Positions 1-7,023 of a DNA stretch of 21,978 bases are shown here, in pieces (within the stretch, counting starts at the first letter, position 1; each line of letters begins with the position of its first letter). Origin of the DNA: Candidatus Woesearchaeota archaeon (GTDB lineage Archaea > Nanobdellota > Nanobdellia > Woesearchaeales > UBA525); the NCBI GenBank assembly GCA_023252315.1, contig JAJPEB010000003.1, positions 1-21,978 of the forward strand, read 5' to 3'. The translations under genes and the position numbers were made by a program. The notes under the pieces were generated by a model. The model saw nothing but the letters and a program-made list of their open reading frames with translations. It was not told the origin of the DNA and made no database searches.

Positions 1-3000
1 CCACCTGGTGCGTCACCCACGCGCTGTTGAGGTAGATCTTCCCGACGTCGGAGCCGATGTCCCCGCCGTTCCTGTAGCACGCGGCCTCCTTCGAGCCGCC
101 GATCGAGCGCACGTACTGCACGCGCAGCTGCGCCTCGCCGCCGGTGCCCGAGCGGATGTAGATGTCGTACGCGCCCTGCTCCGCCACCTTCTGGTCGGGA
201 GAGGGGCACGCGGTCACGTTCGTCGAGTTCGTCGGCACGCACGCGCCGCTCACGCACGATTGCCCCGCTGCGCACTCGGGCGAGCACACGTCGCCTCCGC
301 CCCCTCCCCCTCCGCTCGGAGGCGGCGGGCACGCGGGGTCCATGTGGCCGGGCAGGCACGCGTTCTCGTCGGGCGGAGGCACCCATGTGTCGTAGCACGT
401 GCCTGCGCGCGCGCCGAAGCACGAGCTCGCGTCGATCGTGCAGCCTTTCGCGCTTCCCGCGGGATAGCACGTCGCGCTGCCGTTGCCCGAGAGGAGAGGA
501 TAGAGGTCCGCGCATGCGCCGACGGGGATGCCCGGCTCGCACTGCTCGTCGTAGCCGATCACGCCGTTGCCGCAGGTGTCCCCCTGCACGGGCGCGCCCG
601 TGACCTGCTGCACGCGCAGCGCGGACGTCATGCTGCGCCACGTGCGCACGTCTCCGGGCGAGCCGGGGTCGAGGCTGATGTCCACCACCTGCTTGTCCCT
701 GCCGAGCGCGTACTGCGCCGCGAGCGGCTTGCTCGCGCTGAAATTCGTCGAGAAGCCGCGGTACGCGAGCACGGCGTCCGTGTCGAGCCACGTCGCCGCG
801 ACGTCCTTGCCGACGACATGGGAGAAGTAGCCGTGGTGGAACCTGCGCAGCGGGAGCGACCCGACATGCGGGCTTCCCGCGCTGTCCTCCACGCCGAAGA
901 GCCCCCTGAAGAACGAGACGAGCGAGTCGAAGAGGCTCGGCTGGAACGCGCCGATCGCGTCCTTGCTCGCGACGATGAAGCTCACGCCCGAGCGCACGTC
1001 CGCGAGCGCGTAGACGTGCAGGTCCTTGACCGCGTTCCTGCACTCCTGGAACTGGAGCCTCGTGGAGTCGATCGCCGCGCACGCGTCGGTCTTGATGTCC
1101 GAGCCGTTCACCTGGCCCTCGAACGCGGCGTTCTTGAACGACGAGAGGATATCCTCCTCCTTGGCGCCGAACGTCGCGAACGCGATCTTGCCGTCGTACT
1201 GGAGCACGCAGTACGATTTCCCGGCGTCGCCCGAGGTCGGCGTGTTGAGCACTTGCGCCTTGGGGCCGCACTCGAGCGTGTAGTCCTTGCCCTGCGCCAC
1301 GGTGATGAGGTTCGCCGCGAGGAATGCGAGCCTGCCCTCGTCGGTGGAGAGGTCCGCGCTCGCGGGCCCGTCATCCGCAGGCGCCTGCCCCGCGCCGACG
1401 GGGACCCCGCTCACGACGAGGTTCGCGAAGCGCCAGGAGTGCGGCTGGCCGTAGATGCGGTTCTTGAACGTGCGGTAGAGCCCGAAGTTGATGATCATGC
1501 CGTCGAGGGTCTGCTCGGCGGTCGCGTTGTTCGAGGGGTCCGTGTTGATGCGCGAGCCCACGGTCTGCAGCAGCGCGCCGTGCTCGTCGAATATCCTCAC
1601 GTAGGCCTCCTCGTCGAGGAAATCGAGCGTGGCCTCCGCGCGATACTTGGTGTTCTCGCTGTAGTTGAGGTCGCCCGAGAGCAGGTCGGGGCTGCCGCGC
1701 GCGTCGAGCACGGTCTTCGACTGCTCCGCGCCGTTCGCCTGCTTGATCGCGAGGCCGATGAGCTCGTTGCCCGAGCACGCGTTCCTGAGCGAGACGAGGT
1801 GCTGGAAGTAGCCAGCCGGGAGGAGGTCCGCGGTCGTGAAGTCGAACGCTGCCGTGACCTTCTCGTACGCGGCGCGCGTGGCGTTGGGGATCGGGATCGA
1901 GAGCTGCGCGCTGCATGCGGGGCCCGGGCTCTCGCACTTGACGCCGAAAGGCTCGACGAAGAACTCGCCCGAGCGGTTGAGCAGCGTCACGGGCTGCCCG
2001 TCGCCGCTCTCGTCAGGCTCGTAGCCCGCCGCAGGCTTGAGGACGAGCGGGCGATCGGACGCCGAGGGCGGGCCGTCGCCGCCTGCGAGCGTGCCGGGCA
2101 CCGCGGTCACCTTGAGGTTGGAGAACGCGAAGCCGAGCGGGCGCAGGTGGTAGCTGTGCACGTCCTGCGGGATGCCGAAGCTGACCCAGAGCCCGTCGGA
2201 GAACACCTGGGAGAGGGAGTGCGTCGCCGAAGCGACCATCATGTCCCCCGAGAACGACTCGAACGGCTGGCCGTTCCTCGTCGCGATGAGCGTCTCCTGC
2301 TCGCTCTGCCCGTCTGCGATCATAGTGATGTGGTACTTGCCGGGCGCCCAGGGCGCGGAATGCGCCGATGCGGGCTCGGGGCCGCCGTACTGCTCGAGCG
2401 CGGTCTTCCAGTCCCCCTGTGTGCCGCGGATCTTGAATCCCGCGATCCAGAAGCCGTTGCTCTCGCCTCCCTGCTTGGGAATTCCGTCGGGGGTCGAGAA
2501 GAGATGCGCGATGTAGTACTCGTGCGGCGCGGCCGGCTCGTCCGCGCGCCACTGCGAGAACTCCATGTCGAACTCGACCGTGACCTTGGTGTAGGGGACG
2601 TCGCCGGAGATGTCGTGGATTTTGAAGTCCGGCTGCGCCGCGCTCGAGGTGAAGAACGTCCCGTCGAGCTGCTTGAGCACGATCGGCGTCGCGTTGAGGG
2701 TGCCGTTCCCCGCAGGGGGCCCTCCTGCGAACGTGCCGGGGGTGCCCGTGAGCTTCACGTTCGCGTAGGTCCAATGCAGCGGCTGGACATGGTAATCGCC
2801 GTCGTCCTGCCCTCCGAGATGCACGACGAATCCCGAGCTCATCCGGTCTGGCGTGAGGCCGGGCACGGGGAGCGAGACCGTCTTGACGACGCTGCCGCCG
2901 CGCGAGATCTCGAGCGTCGCGGTCTTCGTGCCGCCATCGACCGTGTGCTTGACGTGGTACGTGCCCGCGGGGAGCGGCGTGGGCACGACGGTCTCGCCGT

Positions 3001-3409
3001 GGCTTCCCTCGCCCGCCGAGACCGACCCTGCGGCGTTGAAGACGGCGCGCGTGCCGCCGCCTCCGCTCTGCGCGCGCACGTTGAAGTCGGTGATGAAGTT
3101 GGTCTGGGAGCTCCCGGCCGCCATGTCGAGGCGCGCGACCGCGTACTCCCAATTGCCGCCGTTGCCCGTCCCCTTGAGGGAATCGGGCTGCGTGCCTGTG
3201 GTGCGCCACGAGGGGATCGTGATGTCGTACTCGAGCACGACCTGCTTGTACGCGATGCCCGCGGTGCTCGGCTGCAGCGCGATGTCGAGCAGCCCGTGGC
3301 CCACGTCCGCCGTGAACGCGGTGCCGCTGCCTGTGTAGATGGCGTCCGCCGCGGCGAGCGGCACGAGGGAGAGCAGCACCGCGAGAACCCACGCACCTCT
3401 CCACGCCAT
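1..3409 (-). CDS. Large secreted surface protein with three internal repeats (C-terminus beyond window)
   Basis: The frame is open from an ATG at 3409 to the window edge, giving 1136 codons with no stop, so the C-terminus is missing. The N-terminus MAWRGAWVLAVLLSLVPLAAADA is a Sec-type signal peptide. Three domains of about 220 residues follow, each ending in a related motif: WTYANVKLTGTPG (about residue 208), FAFSNLKVTAVPG (about 425) and WRFANLVVSGVPV (about 656), each followed by a Gly/Pro linker. Their beta-rich character suggests a LamG/jelly-roll fold, which is inference. From about residue 945 the protein is Cys-rich, with CGNGVIGYDEQCEPG and CSPECAAGQSCVSGAC, like short Cys-rich repeats of surface proteins. 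The ATG is supported by a TATA box 26 bp upstream. Likely an exported adhesin or envelope protein; substrate unknown. The long plus-strand frame over the same DNA is a shadow. Confidence 0.85.
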   Translation of the reverse strand, partial: MAWRGAWVLAVLLSLVPLAAADAIYTGSGTAFTADVGHGLLDIALQPSTAGIAYKQVVLEYDITIPSWRTTGTQPDSLKGTGNGGNWEYAVARLDMAAGSSQTNFITDFNVRAQSGGGGTRAVFNAAGSVSAGEGSHGETVVPTPLPAGTYHVKHTVDGGTKTATLEISRGGSVVKTVSLPVPGLTPDRMSSGFVVHLGGQDDGDYHVQPLHWTYANVKLTGTPGTFAGGPPAGNGTLNATPIVLKQLDGTFFTSSAAQPDFKIHDISGDVPYTKVTVEFDMEFSQWRADEPAAPHEYYIAHLFSTPDGIPKQGGESNGFWIAGFKIRGTQGDWKTALEQYGGPEPASAHSAPWAPGKYHITMIADGQSEQETLIATRNGQPFESFSGDMMVASATHSLSQVFSDGLWVSFGIPQDVHSYHLRPLGFAFSNLKVTAVPGTLAGGDGPPSASDRPLVLKPAAGYEPDESGDGQPVTLLNRSGEFFVEPFGVKCESPGPACSAQLSIPIPNATRAAYEKVTAAFDFTTADLLPAGYFQHLVSLRNACSGNELIGLAIKQANGAEQSKTVLDARGSPDLLSGDLNYSENTKYRAEATLDFLDEEAYVRIFDEHGALLQTVGSRINTDPSNNATAEQTLDGMIINFGLYRTFKNRIYGQPHSWRFANLVVSGVPVGAGQAPADDGPASADLSTDEGRLAFLAANLITVAQGKDYTLECGPKAQVLNTPTSGDAGKSYCVLQYDGKIAFATFGAKEEDILSSFKNAAFEGQVNGSDIKTDACAAIDSTRLQFQECRNAVKDLHVYALADVRSGVSFIVASKDAIGAFQPSLFDSLVSFFRGLFGVEDSAGSPHVGSLPLRRFHHGYFSHVVGKDVAATWLDTDAVLAYRGFSTNFSASKPLAAQYALGRDKQVVDISLDPGSPGDVRTWRSMTSALRVQQVTGAPVQGDTCGNGVIGYDEQCEPGIPVGACADLYPLLSGNGSATCYPAGSAKGCTIDASSCFGARAGTCYDTWVPPPDENACLPGHMDPACPPPPSGGGGGGGDVCSPECAAGQSCVSGACVPTNSTNVTACPSPDQKVAEQGAYDIYIRSGTGGEAQLRVQYVRSIGGSKEAACYRNGGDIGSDVGKIYLNSAWVTHQV

Positions 3410-3430
3410 TCCCGCAGCCCTCCGGTGGGC

Positions 3431-3440
3431 GCTTTAAATA
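3431..3440 (-). promoter_or_regulatory. TATA box for the large secreted protein
   Basis: On the minus strand the site reads TATTTAAAGC, centred 26-27 bp before the ATG at 3409. That spacing puts the transcription start at the start codon, so the mRNA would be leaderless. The purine-rich CTCGAAACA just upstream would serve as the TFB recognition element. Confidence 0.6.
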
Positions 3441-3497
3441 TGTTTCGAGGAGACCTGCTTCGCCTGAACTCCTTTTTCTCCTGCGGAATCTCCTCGC

Positions 3498-3695
3498 CTA
3501 GCCGCCGCTGATGACCGAGAGCAGCTCGACGCGTCGCGCGTCCCCGACGTCGTCCTCTTCCGTCACGAGGTCGCCGTCGCGCACGATGAGCACGGTCTCC
3601 GGCAGCACGCCGACGCGCGAGAGCAGCTCGCGCAGCGCGCCCGTGTGCTCGATGGTGAGCGTCCTGCGCTCGTTTTCTATGAAGATCTCGACCAT
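3498..3695 (-). CDS. ThiS/MoaD/Urm1-like sulfur carrier protein
   Basis: The protein is 65 residues, begins MVEIFIENERRTLTIEHTGA and ends ...VELLSVISGG. A short beta-grasp-like sequence with a C-terminal Gly-Gly is the hallmark of ThiS, MoaD, TtuB, Urm1 and SAMP proteins, in which the last glycine is adenylated by an E1-like enzyme and converted to a thiocarboxylate. An upstream in-frame start would add 58 unrelated residues. The ATG at 3695 is preferred because a TATA box (3717-3725) sits 26 bp away. No E1-like activator is present here. A TtuA-type thiolase at 7090-7965 is a possible recipient of the sulfur, but molybdopterin or thiamine synthesis, or protein modification, cannot be excluded. 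It is the first of two genes on this strand, 88 bp before the large secreted protein. Confidence 0.8.
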   Translation of the reverse strand: MVEIFIENERRTLTIEHTGALRELLSRVGVLPETVLIVRDGDLVTEEDDVGDARRVELLSVISGG

Positions 3696-3716
3696 CCGGC
3701 GCTGGGCGGGCAGCAG

Positions 3717-3725
3717 ATTTATAAT
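3717..3725 (-). promoter_or_regulatory. TATA box for the sulfur carrier gene
   Basis: The minus strand reads ATTATAAAT, centred 26 bp before the ATG at 3695, predicting a leaderless mRNA. The element is nearly symmetric and could also fire on plus, starting near 3747 and giving a leader of about 190 nt for the zinc-ribbon gene. Confidence 0.6.
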
Positions 3726-3940
3726 GTTGGCAGTATACGGATGGGCCATGCAGACGCAGGGACAGTATTGGGCATTCATGCACGTCCCTGCGCGCGCGCT
3801 GTTCTCGACCATTACTGTCCTGAATCGCGCGCTGTCTGCCTGAAGACCGCCAAAAGCGGGCTCGGGCAAGACAGCGTGGAAACACTACATCTTGCCCGGG
3901 CGCCACAGGAATGCCGAACGAAAGGGACCGAGGTGGAAGG
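3726..3940 (+). other. Structured non-coding stretch, possible leader RNA
   Basis: These 215 bp lie between the divergent sulfur-carrier and zinc-ribbon genes. Three inverted repeats are visible. CGCAGGGAC (3755-3763) pairs perfectly with GTCCCTGCG (3784-3792). GGACAGTATTGG (3760-3771) pairs at 11 of 12 positions with CCATTACTGTCC (3809-3820) and shares bases with the first stem, so the two exclude each other. CGGGCAAGA (3863-3871) pairs perfectly with TCTTGCCCG (3890-3898), and a GAAA loop closed by GTG/CAC sits inside. Short reading frames exist here (for example ATG 3748, 31 codons) but look unremarkable. It may be a 5' leader or small RNA; it matches no RNA family I recognise. Confidence 0.35.
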
Positions 3941-4270
3941 ATGAATTGCGCACTGTGCGACGAGGTCATCACCAACCCGCTCTGCCCGTGCTGCCTGCAC
4001 GAGGAAGTGCGGCAGTGGCTCCTCGAGGAGGGGCACGAGCGGCTCGCGGCTGCGCTCGACGCGATCACGAGCTCGCTCGTGAAGGGCGGCCAGACGCGCT
4101 GCCTGATGTGCAGCGGGCCGATGGGCGTGTGCGCGTACTGCTACACGCGCGACGTCCTCGAGCTCGTGCGCCACGACAAGCGGCTGCTCGAGCGCAACAT
4201 CGAGTACTTCAATTTCGACCTCGGCCACCTGGGATGGGAGCGAGAGGCGAGAGCATACCTGGATGAGTAG
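3941..4270 (+). CDS. Small zinc-ribbon protein (CxxC-rich), conserved-hypothetical type
   Basis: The 109-residue protein begins MNCALCDEVITNPLCPCC and has a second cluster CLMC...CAYC at residues 54-67. Four Cys pairs in this layout indicate two zinc-ribbon knuckles. Between them lies an amphipathic helical segment, and the C-terminus is acidic. Similar small archaeal proteins starting with a C-x2-C ... NPLCPxC pattern are known to me only as uncharacterised. The ATG at 3941 is preferred over 3911 because AGGTGGAAGG lies just upstream as a ribosome-binding site and the Cys motif then starts at residue 3. Unlike most genes here it seems to have a leader and Shine-Dalgarno site. The next small gene starts 10 bp after its stop. 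Function unknown; nucleic-acid or protein binding is plausible. Confidence 0.8.
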   Translation: MNCALCDEVITNPLCPCCLHEEVRQWLLEEGHERLAAALDAITSSLVKGGQTRCLMCSGPMGVCAYCYTRDVLELVRHDKRLLERNIEYFNFDLGHLGWEREARAYLDE

Positions 4271-4280
4271 GAGGGAACGC

Positions 4281-4409
4281 ATGGAAGGACGCACGCAGCC
4301 GGAAGGAACGCCGCAGCAGAAGCCCTCGTATGTGGAGTGGATGCGCGAGCTCACGAGGAAGGTGCGCGAGGAGAAGGAGCCCGCGGACTTCCCGCTGGAG
4401 GCGGCGTAG
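4281..4409 (+). CDS. 42-residue charged protein, unknown
   Basis: This short frame runs from ATG 4281 to TAG 4407-4409. It begins MEGRTQPEGTPQQKPSYVEW and continues with a charged helix-prone segment (MRELTRKVREEKEP). The start is supported by GGAGGG at 4270-4275, and the gene begins 10 bp after the zinc-ribbon stop, so both are probably translated from one mRNA. Third codon positions are mostly G or C, as in confirmed neighbours. No family recognised; it could be a small partner of the zinc-ribbon protein. Confidence 0.6.
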   Translation: MEGRTQPEGTPQQKPSYVEWMRELTRKVREEKEPADFPLEAA

Positions 4410-4415
4410 CGCCCG

Positions 4416-4449
4416 CTCTCTTTTCTTTCCTCTTGTTCTTCTCTTCTCA
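4416..4449 (+). terminator. T-rich terminator after the zinc-ribbon operon
   Basis: A pyrimidine tract with several T-runs (TCTCTTTTCTTTCC, then TTGTTCTTCTCTTCTC) follows the last stop codon in otherwise GC-rich DNA. Archaeal RNA polymerase terminates at such oligo-T tracts without a hairpin. It ends at the stop of the convergent gene. Confidence 0.55.
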
Positions 4450-5385
4450 GCTCCCCGGCAGGAGGGGCGGAGGCCTGAAGAGGCCGAACGGAAGCACGCC
4501 TCGTATGTACGCGTGATCGATCGCGCGCATGAGCTCTTCTGTCGCGGCCCGCTCGCCGGCGCGGCGCACGTAGGACGAGAGCCGCGAGCCGAAGCCGCCT
4601 ATCCTCGCGAGCAGCTGCGGCGACGCGTAGGACGGGTCCTCCTGCGCCTTCCGGAACAGGAGCTCGCAGATCGGTCGCCCTGGCTGCGCGATCGCCTCGA
4701 CGAGCGCGTCTTCCGCGAGATGGATCGCGAGCATCCGCGCCCGCCCTATCGGCGCCGTAGCATCGCGCGAGCCCGGCGATCGCGCCTTGCCCTCGCCCGG
4801 CGACGCGGGGGCGTACGGGCTCCCGAAGAGCGCGCTCCTGCGCTCCCGCTGGTAGAGGAGGCTCCCGAGGTCGTGGCGCACGAGCGCGCGCAGGAACCCG
4901 TTCTCGAACGCGCCGTTCGACCAGAGGCTCTCGGGTACCCCTTCCCGGAGCGCGAGCCCCGGCCTCGCGTAGAGCGTCGCGAGCCGCGCGTTGACGAAGA
5001 TCGCGTCGAGATCGCAGCTGTAGGCGCAGGGGACCTCCGTGCCCAGGGAATCCTGGAGCGGCGATCGCGCGAGCTCGCGCATGCCCGCGCGGATACGGCC
5101 GAGCGCGGCGTCCTTCGCGGGACCTTCTCCGTTGGCTATCGCGAGCTCCCCGAGGCCGAGCGCGACGAGGTCCGCGCCGTAGTCGAGAGACTCCTGCTCC
5201 TCGGCGACAGACATGTCGCGCATGCCCCGGGAGGCGCATTCCTCGAGGCCGGACCGCGCGGCGTGGCGCGCGTAGCTTCCGACCACGATGCGCACGTCGC
5301 CGCGCGCGAGGAGGCTCTCGTGCTGCGCATAGAGCCGCTTCGCCACTGCCGCGATCTCCTCAGGCCCCGTGTACGACACTCCCAT
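4447..5385 (-). CDS. Hypothetical protein, 312 aa
   Basis: It begins MGVSYTGPEEIAAVAKRLYA and ends GLFRPPPLLPGS. No signal peptide or membrane segment is visible, and the sequence is Ala/Arg/Leu-rich and largely helical in character, suggesting a soluble protein. I recognise no motif or family. The frame is favoured over overlapping ones by its ordinary amino-acid mix, whereas the plus-strand and second minus-strand frames are Arg/Ala repeats. The ATG at 5385 has AGGAG (in GACAGGAGAGCG) upstream, and a TATA box at 5421-5428 predicts a leader of about 14 nt, so this gene appears to use a Shine-Dalgarno site. It is divergent from tbp and shares its upstream region. Confidence 0.75.
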   Translation of the reverse strand: MGVSYTGPEEIAAVAKRLYAQHESLLARGDVRIVVGSYARHAARSGLEECASRGMRDMSVAEEQESLDYGADLVALGLGELAIANGEGPAKDAALGRIRAGMRELARSPLQDSLGTEVPCAYSCDLDAIFVNARLATLYARPGLALREGVPESLWSNGAFENGFLRALVRHDLGSLLYQRERRSALFGSPYAPASPGEGKARSPGSRDATAPIGRARMLAIHLAEDALVEAIAQPGRPICELLFRKAQEDPSYASPQLLARIGGFGSRLSSYVRRAGERAATEELMRAIDHAYIRGVLPFGLFRPPPLLPGS

Positions 5386-5420
5386 TCGCGCTCTCCTGTC
5401 GTCAATGGGAGTCGCGCCGG

Positions 5421-5428
5421 CTATAAAG
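5421..5428 (-). promoter_or_regulatory. TATA box for the 312-aa hypothetical protein
   Basis: The minus strand reads CTTTATAG with purine-rich GGAAATT upstream. It is centred about 39 bp before ATG 5385, giving a short leader that would contain the AGGAG ribosome-binding site. Confidence 0.5.
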
Positions 5429-5487
5429 AATTTCCTCCGCAGTGGTGAACTCTCCCTCGGGAGATTCCGCTTCTCTCGTCGATGAGG

Positions 5488-5547
5488 AATTTATAAGTAT
5501 CTTTATAAATAAGTCCTTCCCACGATATATAAATTCATATAAAAATC
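5488..5547 (+). promoter_or_regulatory. Cluster of four TATA-like boxes upstream of tbp
   Basis: Within 60 bp stand AATTTATAAG (5488-5496), CTTTATAAAT (5501-5510), GATATATAAAT (5523-5533) and CATATAAAAA (5536-5545). The third is placed to start transcription a few bases before ATG 5561; the fourth is too close for that ATG. Several TATA boxes before the gene for TATA-binding protein could give autoregulation by TBP; that is inference. Confidence 0.5.
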
Positions 5548-5560
5548 GGGGGTTGAATGC

Positions 5561-6151
5561 ATGGCTGCAAAGGCGAAGGCACAAGCGAAGGCACCGGTTG
5601 CGACCCAGATAGACGAGAACAGCATCCGCATCGTCAACATCGTCGTGAGCACGAGCCTCGAGCACGACATCCCGCTCGAGAAGATGGCGGCGGTGCTCCC
5701 GAACACGGAGTACAATCCCGAGCAGTTCCCCGGCCTCGTGATCCGCATCAAGGACCCCAAGACGTCCGCGCTCATCTTCAGCTCGGGCAAGGTCGTGTGC
5801 ACGGGCGCGCGCACCCTCGAGCAGGTCGACGGGAGCATGGAGAAGATCATCGAGTCGCTCAAGCGCATCAACATCGACCTCAAGGGCTTCAAGCCGAAGA
5901 TCACCGTGCAGAACGTGGTCGCGAGCGGCAGCATCGGCATGGACCTCAACCTCAACAAGCTCGCGATGAAGCTCGACAACACGGAGTACGAGCCCGAGCA
6001 GTTCCCGGGCCTCGTCTACAAGCTCCACGAGGCGAAGGCGACCTTCCTGCTCTTCAGCAACGGGAAGATCGTCTGCACGGGCACGAAGAGCCGCGAGCAG
6101 GTCATGGTCGCGGTCAACAAGCTCGTCTCGATCCTGCACGGCGTGATGTAG
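5561..6151 (+). CDS. tbp: TATA-binding protein (TBP)
   Basis: This is a full-length archaeal TBP of 196 residues, the general transcription factor that binds and bends TATA DNA and recruits TFB and RNA polymerase. The saddle is made of two direct repeats: NTEYNPEQFPGLVIRI...LIFSSGKVVCTGA (about residues 48-83) and NTEYEPEQFPGLVYKL...LLFSNGKIVCTGT (about 139-174). Both carry the Phe and Val/Thr positions that contact DNA. The N-terminus has a short Ala/Lys extension (MAAKAKAQAKAPVATQ) before the fold, and there is no long acidic tail. The ATG is in the context TTGAATGCATGG; no strong ribosome-binding site is seen. A T-rich terminator follows. Codon use matches the neighbours. Confidence 0.98.
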   Translation: MAAKAKAQAKAPVATQIDENSIRIVNIVVSTSLEHDIPLEKMAAVLPNTEYNPEQFPGLVIRIKDPKTSALIFSSGKVVCTGARTLEQVDGSMEKIIESLKRINIDLKGFKPKITVQNVVASGSIGMDLNLNKLAMKLDNTEYEPEQFPGLVYKLHEAKATFLLFSNGKIVCTGTKSREQVMVAVNKLVSILHGVM

Positions 6152-6155
6152 GCGC

Positions 6156-6180
6156 TTTCTTTCCCATTTTTCTCTCCATT
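6156..6180 (+). terminator. T-rich terminator after tbp
   Basis: CTTTCTTTCCCATTTTTCTC begins five bases after the tbp stop. A T5 run within a pyrimidine tract is a typical archaeal intrinsic terminator. Confidence 0.55.
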
Positions 6181-6401
6181 CCCCGAAGGCGTCGAAGCGT
6201 CGGCAGAGGAATGCAACCAATGGGATTCCTCGGCAGAGGGGCGCCATTCGGTCGCACACGCTGCTCGCGACCGGGTGCTCGCGTTCTACACAGCACCATT
6301 GAGGAGGGCGACCGGAAGGAGGGGAAATGAGGCGCTTCAGGGAGCTGGCTGCGAGGATCCGCAATCCTCCTGGTGAATGCGAATACCCTCAAGCTCTTCA
6401 G
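6181..6401. other. Intergenic region with several inverted repeats
   Basis: The 221 bp between the convergent tbp and vapC genes hold no convincing gene. Visible structures are GAGGAAT/ATTCCTC (6206-6212 with 6225-6231) flanked by a direct repeat GGCAGAGG, CGGTCGC/GCGACCG (6249-6255 with 6267-6273), and GAGGAT/ATCCTC around a 5-nt loop (6353-6369). They could be terminators for either gene or an unrecognised small RNA. An open frame from 6327 with GGAGGGG before it runs antisense into vapC and is probably a shadow. Confidence 0.3.
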
Positions 6402-6806
6402 TCACCGCACGAACTCGACGTTCTCCATGCCCTCGAACGCATTGTCGCCCGTGAGGAACGGGATTCCGAGGTGCTCAGCGAAACAGTAGCCGATGCAGTC
6501 CGCCATCGAGAGGCGCGATCTCTTGTGCTGCTCGCGCATGCATGCCGCTGCCGCGATCACGTGCAGGGGGCACTCGTGCGCATGCTCTGCCCATGCGTGC
6601 ATGCAGCGCTGCGCGGTCTCAGCGTCCCATTTGCGCAGGCAGGCCTGGAAGATCTCGAAGAGGTTCAGCTTCGTGAGGACGGCAGCGCATCTCGCGTACT
6701 GCGCATACTCCGGGTTCTCATCGAGGATCTCGATGACCGCGTAGCTGTCGAGGAAGTAGGCGCTGCTTGCGCTTCTCTGCCTCCCATTCCTCTCGCCTGA
6801 GCTCAT
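6402..6806 (-). CDS. vapC: PIN-domain toxin, VapC-like
   Basis: The 134-residue protein has the PIN nuclease layout: YFLDSYAVIEI with Asp20, Glu51 in the central helix (LNLFEIF), SMADCIGY with Asp103, and FLTGDNAF with Asp121. These four acidic residues bind the metal ions that cut RNA in VapC toxins, so the enzyme looks intact. The start at 6806 lies inside the antitoxin gene, an overlap of 89 bp. It is supported by AGAGGTGG a few bases upstream, and no later in-frame ATG, GTG or TTG precedes the first strand. The first 16 residues (MSSGERNGRQRSASSA) are probably a disordered tail created by the overlap. The gene partners the AbrB-type antitoxin directly upstream. RNA target unknown. Confidence 0.85.
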   Translation of the reverse strand: MSSGERNGRQRSASSAYFLDSYAVIEILDENPEYAQYARCAAVLTKLNLFEIFQACLRKWDAETAQRCMHAWAEHAHECPLHVIAAAACMREQHKRSRLSMADCIGYCFAEHLGIPFLTGDNAFEGMENVEFVR

Positions 6807-7002
6807 CTTTCCACCTCTGCGTGTCGATCTTCCAGCCTTTAAGCGCTCCGTAGAGATGCTCGACAGTCTTCCGCTTGCGGACGGAGAAGAGCTCTATCTC
6901 GTCGCCTTCCTTGATGCCCTCGCGCGCGACCATCTCCTTCGGCAGCACGACGCCGAGCGAGTTGCCCCATTTGCGCACGCGCGCCGTCGTCTCTGCAGCC
7001 AT
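6718..7002 (-). CDS. vapB: AbrB/SpoVT-type antitoxin, VapB-like
   Basis: The 94-residue protein begins MAAETTARVRKWGNSLGVVL, the typical swapped-hairpin AbrB/MazE DNA-binding domain (KWGNSLGVVLPKEMV...IKEGDEIEL). A charged C-terminal helix (about residues 45-80) would wrap the toxin. Antitoxins of this type bind the cognate PIN toxin and repress their own promoter. The C-terminal 15 or so residues (RLLPRQLRGHRDPR) look arbitrary, as expected where the frame overlaps the toxin start. The ATG at 7002 is fixed by a TATA box 26 bp upstream (7024-7032). This box lies between the pair and the divergent TtuA-like gene, so antitoxin binding could affect both. Confidence 0.85.
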   Translation of the reverse strand: MAAETTARVRKWGNSLGVVLPKEMVAREGIKEGDEIELFSVRKRKTVEHLYGALKGWKIDTQRWKDELRREEWEAEKRKQRLLPRQLRGHRDPR

Positions 7003-7023
7003 CCATGAGTTATACTTTGTCTA

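Noticed and set aside
2013..3404. 463-codon minus frame beside the secreted protein
   Set aside because: It is a +1 shifted reading of the same strand as the real gene. The real frame has the signal peptide and three repeats.
8..3511. 1167-codon open frame on plus
   Set aside because: The translation is an Arg/Ala/Val/Glu/Asp mixture without domains. The opposite strand encodes a signal peptide, repeats and Cys-rich motifs. Strong G/C at third positions removes stops from this antisense frame.
3860..3912. H/ACA guide RNA (stem followed by ACA)
   Set aside because: An ACA trinucleotide follows the stem, but no pseudouridylation pocket with the expected 14-16 nt spacing or a kink-turn could be shown.
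3645..3944. Plus frame of 99 codons over the spacer before the zinc-ribbon gene
   Set aside because: Its first third is antisense to the sulfur carrier and the rest spans competing inverted repeats; composition and start context are not convincing.
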